From contig OY744463.1 in assembly GCA_963556145.1 (NCBI GenBank), positions 434,001 through 498,000 of the forward strand: a stretch of DNA of 64,000 nucleotides, read 5' to 3'. The notes under the pieces are model-generated. The model worked only from the letters and a program-made list of their open reading frames with translations. It was not told where the DNA came from and did no database searches. Shown here piece after piece: positions 23,394-34,893 of the stretch. The translations under genes and the position numbers were made by a program. The first letter of the stretch is position 1, and the number at the start of each line of letters is the position of its first letter. This DNA is from Hygrocybe punicea. Taxonomy: Eukaryota > Basidiomycota > Agaricomycetes > Agaricales > Hygrophoraceae.

Positions 23394-24393
23394 TTAGAAT
23401 GTAACCACGGCTCCGCCAGCAAGGGCGGCCAGAAACATGACGGTGACGGCGCCGGCATTCAAGATGGTGAATGCGAATCGGGGACTAGAGGACGAGCTGA
23501 AAGCACTGCCGGTGGCGGAAGAAGCCTGGGTGGTGGAAGAAGACGTTGGTGGAGCAGAGCTGGTGGTCAATGGGGTAGACGTCGTCGGTGTGGTGCTGAC
23601 AGTCGACACGATGGTGCCAGTTCTGGTAGCGAGAATGTTAATTAGTGCACGTTCACAGCGAGTTCTCCAAAATATTCTTACCCAGATTGAATTCTGGCGG
23701 AGTGAAGTATTAGTGCACATCGACGGCGAGATCTGAGGATGGTTTCTTACCCAGTGCCAGTGCCAGTGCTGGTTCCCGACTTGGATAATGACGACGACGA
23801 CCCCGAAGAGGACGAAGATGACGTAGGACCAATGGCAAAGTCACCGGAGGTAGCGTAAACATTTGTGATGTTACTGGAGCGGGGAATGAGTTGATTCTGG
23901 TACCAACAAGAACTTGTGAAAACTGACCCAATGTCCACTGCTTCCAGAGTATACCCATCCCTAGGGCGAAATCAGTTTCCCTTCACCAATCGAGTCAACG
24001 TAACAAAAGTCACCTACCCCACAGGAACAACGGGATACTCAATCGTCAGTGAACCAATGGAAGTATCCACATTGTTGGCAATGGCGAACGAATTATGGAA
24101 CACTTCATTCACCAGCTCCAAACTGAACTAGTAATTCGGACACGATGTGGTCAGCCTCGTGCGACTACTGCAGAAACGATTTCATTTACTAACAGTGGAC
24201 GGGTCGCCAGAAGTGCTGGTCCAATTGACAGAAGAGGTACCGCCTGAAGTTACTCCGGAAGGCGTAAGGATTGTGAACGCGGAAACCAATGTTGTGGTGC
24301 AGGCGAGGAAGCTGGCGAGAGACCAAATGATGACGTTGAGACATTGGCCCTCTCGTGAGCACCCTTCACTCCTCACCTAATTGCAGAAAACAT
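23394..24393 (-). CDS. KRE9/KNH-like GPI-anchored surface protein
   Basis: Five exons (24377-24393, 24194-24311, 24018-24127, 23751-23960, 23394-23622) encode 227 residues. A signal peptide, MFSAISFLACTTTLVSA, precedes a KRE9/KNH1-type domain (FTILTPSGVTSGGTSSVNW, SLELVNEVFHNSFAIANNVD, IGSLTIEYPVV). A Ser/Thr-rich stalk follows (TSSSSSSGSSSSLSKSGTST), then a hydrophobic C-terminus (AGAVTVMFLAALAGGAVVTF), which suggests a GPI anchor. Family members sit in the wall or membrane and are linked to beta-1,6-glucan synthesis, though this function is not shown for every homologue. The start is fixed by the 17-nt first exon, which alone completes the signal peptide. An optional 12-nt exon (23682-23693) with good splice sites would add four residues to the stalk without changing frame. 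Confidence 0.85.
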
Positions 24394-25194
24394 CTCGGTC
24401 GTTGGACGGTACTTTTGGATGATTTTGTAAAGAAAAGGTGAGGGGAAGAGAAAAACGGGGCGAGGGCAAAGGAACAAGCAGGAACCTTACGAAATTTTAA
24501 TTTTCGGGAGCAAGCAATGGTAAATAAGCGCTCTACTCCGCCACTGAGACTGTCACGGTTGAAGGTGTTGATGCGTGTACCCACGTCTTCAAATAACGTT
24601 GCTTATCATGTCTGGCGGTGAGCGATGTGGCTATTTTTGAATATATTGACCCACTGCCTTGAGGCATCGTTATTCGCAACAAACCGCTGTGACCGCTGAC
24701 GATGGTACTTGTTTAGTCTGGCGCGATTTCTCCTAGCCCCTAAGATATACCACGTCTTCCCCACTGAATCCTCAGAGACGCTCGGTGTTCTGAATGTTTT
24801 TTTCCAGGCTTCAATGTCATTAGCATGGAAGAACAGACATTACCTCAGGCAAGAATTCCTAACTTACATCTCAACCGAGAAGCTATCATAATCCATCGAT
24901 ATTTCATGGAGCATGACGCGTGACGACTACTGGACGGACCGTCGTTGCAGCATTATGGTTCCTCCACCTTACAGCAAATGGTGTTCTTCAATCATTAACC
25001 TCGTCATGTATGTACGCTACGCATTTCCAAGAATCGTCCTGGAAGCCAATCTCCCTTGCTGAAACAACACAATATCAACGCGACAGAGGAACAACATGAA
25101 ATTGATAAAGAGTGAAATTTGTCAGTGCATTATACAGAAATGTGCTATCCAGTTGACTGCGATGCTTGATGTGACAGTACAAGATCCAATCACA
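24394..25194. other. Upstream region and unassigned sequence
   Basis: This covers the likely promoter of the KRE9-like gene and about 600 bp without a recognisable feature. An open segment at 24709-24891 shows no family motif. Confidence 0.35.
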
Positions 25195-25541
25195 CTTCAA
25201 CACTCAACACCGTCAACAACCTCGGGGTCCTCCACGCTCGTCAAGGCCGTCTCGATGATGCGGAGCTAATGTACAACCGGGCGCTGGCCGGAAAGGAGAA
25301 GGCACCGAATCACACTTCCACACTTCGCACCGTCAACAACCTCAGGATCCTGTACAAAATTCAAGGCCATCTCGAAGATGCAGAGCGAATGTACATCCGG
25401 GCGCTGGCTGGTTATGAGGAAGCATTGGGACCGAATCACACTTCCACACTTCGCACCGTCAACGACCTCGGGAACCTGTACAAAGATAAAGGCCGTCTCG
25501 AAGATGCACAGAGAATGTACAAACGGGCTCGAGGGTCTTAA
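25195..25541 (+). pseudogene. Tetratricopeptide-repeat fragment
   Basis: About three 42-residue TPR units of the kinesin-light-chain-like type are visible: GRLEDAQRMYKRA, GHLEDAERMYIRALAGYEEA and NHTSTLRTVNNL. The first unit lies in another frame. There is no start, effector or nucleotide-binding domain. It is a detached piece of the NLR-type gene family whose larger remnant lies at 25796-28690 on the opposite strand. Confidence 0.75.
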
Positions 25542-25795
25542 TACGCATCACCAATGTTGGGTTTCCTGCAATCAATCGAGGCCGCCTAGCAGAAGCAGAG
25601 GACATAACTACACCCTGTCGCCGCGCTATCTTATACACCAAAATGATCCTTGCTATTTAGAACTTTCGCATTCCGAGAATACTTTATTTGAATGATCACT
25701 TTAGTGGTGTATGAAGTTTGATTTTATTCACTCAGACTCAGAATTACATGTACTACTGTAGTATCGGAATTCCAAGCCGCTTTACTGCAACCTGG

Positions 25796-28690
25796 TTAAT
25801 GCAAGTCCTCGGTGACAAACGCCGATAATTGGGCCAGTCCCAATGCCTGCTCATAGCCGGCCAGCGCCCGGTTGCACATTCGTTCCGCATCTTCGAGACG
25901 GCCTTGATCTCCGTACAGTTGTTGACGGTGTTGAGTGTGGAAGTGTGATTCAGTCCTAATGCCTTCTAGTGCCCTGTTGAACATTCGTTCCGCATCTTCG
26001 AGACGGCCTTGATCAGCGTGGAGGAGCCCGAGGTTGTTGACGGTGCCGAGTGTGGAAGTGTGATTCTGTCCCAATGCCTGCTCATAACCGGCTAGCGCCC
26101 GGTTGTACATTCGCTCCGCATCTTCGAGACGGCCTTGATCTCTGTACAGGACCCCGAGGTTGTTGACGGTGCGAAGTGTGGAAGTGTGATTGGGGCCCAA
26201 TGCCTTCTCCGTTCCGGCCAGTGCCCGGTTGCACATCCGCTCTGCGTCTTCATAACGCCCACATTCAGCAGGGCCTCTTGACGAATTGTGTGGTCATTAT
26301 GCTGTGTAGAATCCCAGTAATGTTCTAAGTGCGATATTGCAGTGGCAAGAAATGTGGATTGCGAATCTTGGTCGCGAAGCCACTCCGACACCATTGAATG
26401 AAGCGATACGAGAATTTCATCATTGCGGCGCGAGAATCGAACCAGTGACATCTCCTGCATCTGCACGACGGCGTCTTCAAATTTCGAGTGATTCCAGTGG
26501 CCATCGTCGTGAAAAATAGACATCGGCGAGGCGACATCGGCGTAACCAATGAACAGTTTTTCGCTAATGCTGACAGGGTGGAAGAATGCAAAAAGTGTCA
26601 AAACATCCCCTAACTTGGCTGCGCGTCTTTCACCAACCTCAAGCAGCGGTAGTGACATTTCCCATGTAGTCAATAGACTGAGAGAAATCTCATTCTGCGT
26701 GTCAGGAAGCGTACGGCGATAAAGCCAGATGCGTGGCGTATCTTGCATGATGCTTCGCTTCCGTTCTTCCCACTCATCCACAAACTGTCTTAGACTGAGT
26801 GCTCGTCTTGAAATGTACGCTCGAGCTTGGTCGATGGCCAATGGGAGATATCCAAGTCATCAGAATCTTCTGTGCAAAAGCGAGTTCCTCGGTATCGGCC
26901 TCTAGAGAGCCAAGCAGAAGCTGTAGGCCCTCCTCCTCCGCCATACAATCAAGTTCGATCGGCTGACCGAGTTCCTTGGAACCAGCATGGCGACTGGTAA
27001 CCAGAATAGCGCCGCAGTGACCATCCGGGAAAAAAATTCATATCGTCTCATCAGCCATGACTCGCTCCAGCGCGAAAGAACATCCTTGACTAATGTGACC
27101 GCGGCATGAGGAATATCCAACGCTCGGTCCGGTAGCAGTCATTTGGCGATGACCTCCATCGAACTATAGAGTGCATTCCGAGAAGAAGCATCAAGCCAGA
27201 ATATTGCTCTAAATTTTCCTGAGTCCTGGCAATATTCAAAGCGCAAGTTGGCTCTTGCCTGCCCCGCCCATTCCAAGCAATATGACAATCAATTGAGAGG
27301 AAGTGGTAGTGGAATGTTCAAAGAACCTTTCGAGGCGACTAAGTAAAACCTTTCGTGCGACAAATTGGGGAACTTGCAGACGAGGGACATCATCAAAGGT
27401 CTATAATTATTGAGAATTTGTGTCAGATATTCCGTTGAGCAGGAGCGACCTTGCTGTGTAAAAGGCCTTCTGAACCACCTTTGCACAACAACGGAGGAAA
27501 ATGAACCTCATGAAACGCGGATAGTGCAAAATTCTCTGCATACCTTGGTCGACTGGAGATGACTCGTCCTCAATTCCGTCAAGCAACATCTCCATCGCAT
27601 ACAAAAGCTTTTTGTACCCAGGATCGCCTCTGGTTGAGAATTTCGCCATGCCAATGTGGTCGGCATAAATAGACTCGCGATTTTCACGGGCATCACCAAT
27701 GATCGCGGAATCCCCAGACACAACCTGATCAATCAATATCAGATATCCACTCAACTAGTTGGCATGAACGTGATATATATACCTTTCCTACACCTGTCAT
27801 AGCCAGCTCCTCTACAAAAGACCAGACTGCGAACGTGCGCTTATCCAAAAGGCGGCTGAAACTTTCCCTGATTCGGTCGAGGACTTGAGAATCCCTCTCA
27901 AGGTCTCGGACCAGATTCTCGTTCGCATTGTGCAAAGCCACGCTTGCAATTAAGGCTACCACCTTCGCTAGCGAAGTCATTCCGCTCCCTCTATGGGGGG
28001 TGCCCAGAAAAATTACGCCTCGTGTAGCGGGCAAGATGCGCCCGAGATGAGGTTTGGTACCCCGAACCTGGTGCGAATAATCAAGTGCCTGTCACAGTAA
28101 TCTGTTAGGGGGAACATTCATTCTGGGACGACACGAGTTTAAATGACACACATCTTTAACTAGTAGTCCACCAAGAGAGTGTGCAACAAAAATTATGGGG
28201 CGATCCCGCTAAATGGATAGAATTTGAACCATTCCCTTTAAGATAACACTAAACTCACGGCCTCCTGCCTCCTTTCTCGCGAGAGTTCATTTAACAGATT
28301 TAGGGAGTGGTCGAATAGAGTGCTCAGAGACGCGCGGCCCATAAATTTGACGACATTGGCGTCGTATCCAAACGTCAGGACACGGGTGTGAGATAAGGAC
28401 TCCTCCTTCGACAGAAGCTCCTCGGGCCAACATACGTCGTCCTTGGTCCAAGTCTTCCGACGATGGCCGCGTAATCCGTGCACAAATACGATGCTAGACT
28501 CAATAACTTCGGTGCCTTTTATGATGGGTCATTAGACTAGAACTCACTCGGCCACGATGGGAGCTATACCCTCGAAGAGAGTTTCACAGCCAACAGGATG
28601 AGAAGTCGTCGACATCAAGCTGGACGTGCTTTGAACTGCTGGTGCTTCAGACGGCTGCATCCATGTAAGAACCTTGAAAATTTTATCCAT
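25796..28690 (-). pseudogene. Alpha/beta-hydrolase-NB-ARC-TPR NLR pseudogene
   Basis: From right to left the domains are: an alpha/beta-hydrolase-like head (IVFVHGLRGHRRKTWTKDD, then the nucleophile motif VAHSLGG, then FLGTPHRGSG); a linker (RLQVPQFVARK); an NB-ARC core with P-loop GMGGAGKSQLAL; a winged-helix-like region; and TPR units (GRLEDAERMYNRALAGYEQA). This is the layout of fungal NLR-like proteins thought to sense non-self. The head is intact over five exons. The NB-ARC part is dead: an extra T breaks the frame after the P-loop, a TGA follows MEVIAK, and further frame changes occur near 27060 and 26850. The TPR units also shift frame. The start ATG is at 28690. The head is nearly duplicated in inverse orientation at 63017-64000. 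Confidence 0.85.
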
Positions 28691-30979
28691 TATTGCAGCT
28701 TAGACGTGGAACAGTGATGACAGTCGACAACGAGGGCAACGTGCCCACGGTACCCTGGGCGCCGCCGGGAGCTGTCGTGAGAGTGGACAGGAATAAGGTA
28801 CTGAACCTTAACCTAGATTTAGGGCGCTAATAGTTCAGCTCCTTTCTTTGCATGAACTCTTCCAAAGGCGCATTAAAATAGCAGTCTTTTGGCGGTTTGC
28901 AACCGTTGCGCCCCTTCAAGCGTGTCCTTTGTTTATTGACCGCAGGATCGGCCAAAGTGAGTGTTTTTATTCTGGTTGGTCTTGACTGTCTTGTCAATCC
29001 CAATGAGTAGCATTCACAACCAACACACGCACGCCTCAGGCTTTGGGCCCGGGGCTGCAATCGAACGCATCCGTATACACCTGCCAGGAGAAGACGGGCA
29101 CTTTATGATGAATCTTCCAGGGCAATCCCTTTCCAAGGACGGCAAAGGCCATAGCACACCAATCTTCCCGCCAACTCTCTTTCCACGTTGCGCTCAAAAT
29201 CAACGAATGAGTATATTCCAGTAAAGAAAAAGGACCGACAAACTTTGCTGCAATGTCCCGAACGTGTTGATCATGGGTGCTGTCTGGAGTGGTCAGCGGC
29301 GTACCCGCGAGTGGGCTCCTGCGTACGTGGGTATCAACGTCCGGCTGTGCGGCACAGGATGGGGCTTATGCCTTCGCCGTTCTGTGCACCAATCCTGTTA
29401 CGTTTACCATTCGCTTCACGTCGCCACGCCATAGTTGTGTTGTACAAACCATCCATTTTCGTCACTCTACGCGTATATTGAAGCGTGCTGCCTTCACCGG
29501 GTACGGACATGAGTGTTCTGGCAGAGTTGTCGTTTGGTCACAGCAGTCAGCGCCATCTGTATGACCACTATCATTGCCATACCTTAGCTCCAGTGAATCC
29601 GGCGCTAGCGTCATGCGTTGTCCGCCTGCATCGTTGTCGGTGGATGCATGATGTGGGGGCATTGTCGTCATTGGTTCCTGGGTGCTGTGGTCGCCAGGTG
29701 AGGCGAGATCGATTTGTCCTAGCCAATGGTTCGCGTCTTTTAACAGCGGAGTGGTGTAAGGCGTCTTCCTCATACCTGGATGTGTAGACGGTGTAGGCTG
29801 TGGCGAGTCGTGCGGTGGCGGTATGGGCCTTCCAATGGCGTCCAGTCCTATGTAGCTCGCGGCTTCACGTCGCCGACTTCTTGCAGCTTCGTTGTTGTGG
29901 GTTGGCATCTAGAATCTATGGAACACAAAACTATTCTCAGAAAATGGAAACCAAATGAATAATAGAGCAGCGCGTTCTGCAGTGCACTACCATCACGGTC
30001 AAATTTCCCAGTTCTTCGGCCCTCCATTGCCACCTCACACCACCCAGACTCGCTTCAGCATTCACACTGAAGAGCACGCTAGTGCGAAGATTGTGGCCGA
30101 TGTATCTTCCCAAACACCAAATTGCATTTCAGTGCACGAAGTTGTCACTTGTACATTTGGCCATCAAGGTGACATTGTCACTCACACCTAAGGCAGGTCT
30201 TCTATGAAGGTTTTTGAGGCCTGCAAGACGGGGTAATTATGTCACAGGAAACCCGTCTTGCAGACTAGCCTCGCGTGATCAATCTAAAAGTATATCAGAC
30301 CTTGACAAAAAAACATATCAAAAACATACCAGAACCGGACAAAAAACATCTCGAGAACTTGACCAGAATATCTCAGTCAGAAGCTCTTACCCTCCTGAAA
30401 GAGGGTAGTCTGCAAGACTACTTTCCCATTACATAAATTCCTGGTCTTGTTGACCCGAGAAGTGCTTGGCATACACACTGTTCTGTTGGATCCCCCATAC
30501 TCCAGTATTAGGACCCCCCCTGCACACTGATGAGCAGATGGCGGCAGATGCAGCTTCCCCGCACTTACTAGACAATTGGTTCCCTAGCACCCAATCGCAT
30601 CGTGTAATTCTCATTGCACTTCTAACTTGCCCCTTGACATGAAGGGATAAAACACATTACCGATCGAAAGTTGCTTCATGTAGATCCTACAGAAAGAAAC
30701 CCAAGCCCGAAACGAAAAAGATGATTGAACGCATCACTTCAGAAATTCAAATTTTCTGGACATCCAGACCACAAAATCTATTTGGTTCCAAAATCTAGTC
30801 AGTCGAATGACCAATAGCATTAAAATGCACGTAGGGCATCACTCTAAGAAAATGATGTCGCCCAAGGGCAGCTGCAGCCGGGTCCAGAACGCGAAGCTAA
30901 GCTAGTACAGCAATCCTGCCTAACCTCGACTAATAAATCTGTCGGCCAACTTTCAGAACAGCATTGACTAAATGCGAAA
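28691..30979. other. Unassigned region with small inverted repeats
   Basis: 28691-28840 is shared with 63017-63123 as the edge of the NLR duplication. Both strands of 29200-29960 are open over long stretches (minus 29462-29908, plus 29277-29564) without family motifs. An inverted pair, CTGCAAGACGGG near 30224 and CCCGTCTTGCAG near 30252, forms a short hairpin, with a third copy of the word near 30410. No gene is called. Confidence 0.35.
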
Positions 30980-31889
30980 TTATGATACCTCATCAAATGG
31001 CCTGGTATCGTTAAAACAGCTCTCCCAGACCTCGTTGACGGCTCGCTCAGCCGATGCTTCGTTTGGACAAGCAGGGTTGGCCATTACGGAAAGCACGGCC
31101 CGTCTACGCACACAGGTCTTGGGGAGGTGGAGGGTGGGCAAGTAGATCAGGGAATGGAGATGTTGGGGAATGGAGCACAAGTTAACGTACCTGGTGTTGT
31201 TTAGAGAACGCCACAAATCCCCTCCTCAACTCCCGAGTGAATTTGCAGTCACCGCTGAGACTATTCGCACGAATCTTCACATCTCATGTGTGAACTGGGC
31301 TCCCAAATGGATAGAGCCGCCAGGGGGGTAGAGAGGGGTAAGGGGAGGTGAAAACTCACTTCGCTGCATGCATGGTGCCGCAAGTTGCTCCAATCCACCT
31401 TGAACTTGCAATGGTCGTACATGTGCACCAGCTCGTGGACAAGCGTGTTTTCCATGTGGCCCTTGCTGAAAAACCGGCCGGCACAAAGCACGATGGCGCC
31501 GGCTTCGGGACTGAACCCTCCCGAATGCGTGTAGTCGCATGGGGCACACAGAATGTTGGCAGGCGAAACAGTGCAGCCCGACAGGCGCAGATGCTTCAAC
31601 ATAAACACCACGGAGGGGCCTGTATAGAAAAGAAAACATTGTTAGATGACCCAAGACACAGAGAAAACGCCGTTGACGGTGTACGGCAGCAGCACGAACT
31701 GTAATGCATGAGATTGGTTTTCCATTTTTCGCAGGTTCGACCGTGAAACTCTTGCATGTCCCGCATTCGATCTTCTTCTGATACACCAAGACCAGTGATC
31801 AGCGCGACTTTTCGACGCCATCTCTCGAATGAACCGTTTTTTGGAGGATTAGGAGAGTCGGCGGAGGGAACGCCCTCGGTGGGGTTCAT
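30980..31889 (-). CDS. ATP23: Mitochondrial inner-membrane protease ATP23
   Basis: Four exons (31700-31889, 31360-31619, 31191-31274, 30980-31117) give 223 residues, close to the size of yeast Atp23. The M76 zinc-protease signature [16 protein letters not shown] is complete, and the cysteine-rich surroundings ([12 protein letters not shown]) are typical. The yeast protein matures the ATP synthase subunit Atp6 and helps assemble the F0 sector in the intermembrane space; that role is inferred here from family. The ATG at 31889 is the first that leaves a normal N-terminus and no extra domain. The C-terminus [12 protein letters not shown] fits the family ending. Confidence 0.93.
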
Positions 31890-33599
31890 ACTTGAAGTGG
31901 TAAAATCCAAGTTCACACGCCTGCTTTCCAATTGCTTCACCTCCAAACGCTTCAACCTGGTATCTCTGCTGCCACGAAGGCTATAGAAACGTGGTGCAGT
32001 TCATGGTTATTTTTACCACAAGTATTGTAAGCAACCTGGTTCAAGTTAACCTCCTTCTGTCCGTGGCTGAACACGGGTTTTTCTACTCGACCTTGACCTT
32101 TTTCAAGTCTAATATGAAACTGAAATAGAAATCCCAAAGCTGGGTCAACTGACCACTGCACGCCCTAACCAGGATCGTACGAGCTCGACTTTTTTCTTTT
32201 TATCTTTCGGAGTCGTTCAGGTAACCATTTACGATTCACCACAAATCAAAAACAAATCCTTCTGACGTATGTTTTCAGCATTAAGGCGATAACGGGCTTG
32301 TCGGTCGTTTTCCTATCGTCTCAACGAAATGAATCATTTCGGTGATGATTGTGAACACCAGGGTTCCTGACCGTCTTGACTTCACCACCCAACTCACCAT
32401 ACCATACCGTAAGTCAGGTAAGTAAGGGTGCCCCTGGTCCTTTCGATCCTGCCTAACTACCACCCCGCGAAGGCCGTCCCTCCCAATTTTTTCTATAAGT
32501 TCCGCTTGCCTGTGTTTATGTCCCCTTCGTTTCGCAATCCGACTGGGACTGGCGTCATCCCTGAGGTCGTGGAAACTCAAATGAGAAACGGACGTGCCTG
32601 ACAGGGAGGAATCTCGCGTCTTTTAGGCTTCAGCAAAATACTTATCTGTACTTATTAAAAACGCACTAGCTTGCGACAGCTTACGACACATCTGAGGGCA
32701 CTTGCCGACGCCGACGGACCTGAAGAAGTTCCGTACATTCTAATTCTGGTCGTCGACGATCACACCGAACAGAACAACATTGTAATCCTCGATTTCTTGC
32801 TCGTCGTTGAAATAAGGTCTCAACTTGAATTTTGAAAGGCAAGACGGCGTTCCATGTCTTGCGCTTCACGACCGTCGTCTTTTCCTAGATATTTGTGCCC
32901 GTGGTGCGGGATCATTCATTTGCGACCGTTTTTGATTGCGCAGCAATTTTCCAGGGATCTGCGTTTGATGCGTCTTTTGATGATGATAGCCTGTTTCATC
33001 TCTCCTATTTCTTGAGAAGCCGGACTCACATATTTGGCTTAGCTCACCGATTATCATCTGACACTTGGTAAGGAATCGGGGATCTAGTGGGTGTGCCTCC
33101 CCACGGTTATATCTTTGGCATTCGGTGGCGGCATCGGGTGGCATCGCAGCGGTTGAGCGGCGTGCAATCGCGCCCAACGTCGTTATTTTTCTTTAAGTTG
33201 TAGTACATTGAATAACGTCTTTTGATCGCCCTAGGTTTGGAGCGCATGACCATTCCGTGGCCCTCTCCCTTGAAGGTTGTTTCAACAGAAAATCCCACCA
33301 CAATGATAAGTGGTCAGCGGTAGCCAGCCGTTCGTTCTATTGTCAATAGCCGTCACTACCTCCGCAAGGTTTCCCGTGATAGTACCATGCTGTATACTCC
33401 AAGATCCGGTTAGCACCATTCCGCTCTCTCAATTCCAGGCCGGTATACAATATTGTTCAGCCCCCCGCAAGTAACCGCTGCAATTCACCACATTATTTTT
33501 ATTATTTTTCGGCAGACTCCGCCACACTTGAGACTAGTCAGAGGTGCTAAGAAACGTTCTAGCTGAGGCTTACTTACTTGGTGTCTTTTTGTCAAATGT
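31890..33599. other. Intergenic region without supported gene
   Basis: Minus-strand open segments at 32281-32580 and 32866-33177 are basic and show no recognisable domain. I found no chain of exons. The first few hundred bases are probably the ATP23 promoter. Confidence 0.35.
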
Positions 33600-34893
33600 T
33601 TACAGTTTTGACGGGTTGCTCCACATTGGCGCACGTTTCTGTGTGATTCATGAGCATACCGTGTGTCAGCAGTCGATAACTGGCGTACCTGTGTGAACGC
33701 TTTGAGTCCTTCCTAGAAAATGACTCTAGCCATAATGATAATAAATACCGGAAGGAACGTACCTTGATATTGGCACCTTTGTAGGTACGGCTTGTTTCAG
33801 GCGCCCATATGTGTGTTAGCACTGTCTCTTCAAACTTGTGTGCCAAGAGGAGGCCCTTCTTGGTGCTTTGCACAGCATCTGGAGAGTTCTGGACGATCTG
33901 CTTAGCGACCTGGATAGCAACGGGCAGAACTTGTGCTTTCGAAACCACAGTGTTCACGCTGCCAGTGCAGTAGATAGGCGTAAATTTAAGTATATAGCCT
34001 TCGAAACGTGTCAGCAGGATGTGCTTCGAATCACTCACAAGCGGAACCTATTTTTGGCCTCGGTTGCGCTGATTGTATTGCCCAAGAGTAACAATTCTGA
34101 AGCAAGCTATATTTAGAAGAGGCGTTGGGATGACCGGAACAACATATATTTCGAGTGGAGCGCGCAGCTAGTACCTGGTGCCCTGCGACATTCGCTAGCC
34201 TGGGAATAGCTGTGAAGTGACATTGAGGAGTCAGGAACTCTAAATTTCGATTGAATTGAACACGCATGCATACACGCGAATACATACCTCCTTGTATGGC
34301 AATGACGCCACGCTTGACTTCGGGCAAGGCAAACTTGGCGTCTTCGCTAGCGATGACGATGTCACAATTCAGGACCATCTCGACTCCGCCGCCGTATGCA
34401 CCACCATTCACCGCAGCGATTATCGGTTTGGATGAGGTGTGACGGCGAGAAACCGATCCGAAGCCGTGCGTATTTGCAGCTAATTCTTCTTGCTCGCTCG
34501 CCTGACCGTGCTGCTGATTATGGTCCCACCTGTAAATGGTTATCAATAAGGCTATTACAGGGGGGCGGGGACGGAATATATTTGCAAACGGACTCTTTCA
34601 GATCTGCGCCCGCACAGAAAAAGCGTCCCGCTCCTGTTAGTATGGCAACCCTAAAATAAATGTTTCTTGGAGACGACAGGATCCAGCACACACAAAAAGG
34701 AGTATTTTGCTAACCACAAACTTGGCTCGTTATCGAACCAATTCAATAAATTCCCCAGATCCCGCGCAAGTGTTGGGCTCATGGCATTGTACGCTTCCGG
34801 TCTATTCATTGTTAAGAGTAACACATGGTCGTCTGGGAAGGAAATCGCGAGCTGATTAGAGTGAGAGGGCGGTCGAGGGGTGCTCGTGTCCAT
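33600..34893 (-). CDS. Enoyl-CoA hydratase/isomerase family protein
   Basis: Eight exons (34715-34893, 34594-34650, 34288-34529, 34175-34209, 34039-34106, 33763-33958, 33689-33712, 33600-33638) give 279 residues, the usual length for a crotonase-fold enzyme. Visible signatures are [12 protein letters not shown], the oxyanion-hole stretches [12 protein letters not shown] and [19 protein letters not shown], and [10 protein letters not shown]. The last exon (39 nt) gives the family-like tail [12 protein letters not shown]. Such enzymes hydrate enoyl-CoA esters in beta-oxidation, or act in branched-chain amino acid breakdown. No clear peroxisomal SKL tail is present (it ends SKL only if one reads PSKL as such), so location is open: the literal last three residues are S-K-L, which is a valid type 1 signal, and peroxisomal import is therefore plausible. 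Confidence 0.9.

Noticed and set aside
29462..29908. 148-codon minus-strand frame beginning MPTHNNEAARSRRRE
   Set aside because: The opposite strand is open too, no family motif is seen, and there is no splice or promoter context. It was left unannotated as a gene.
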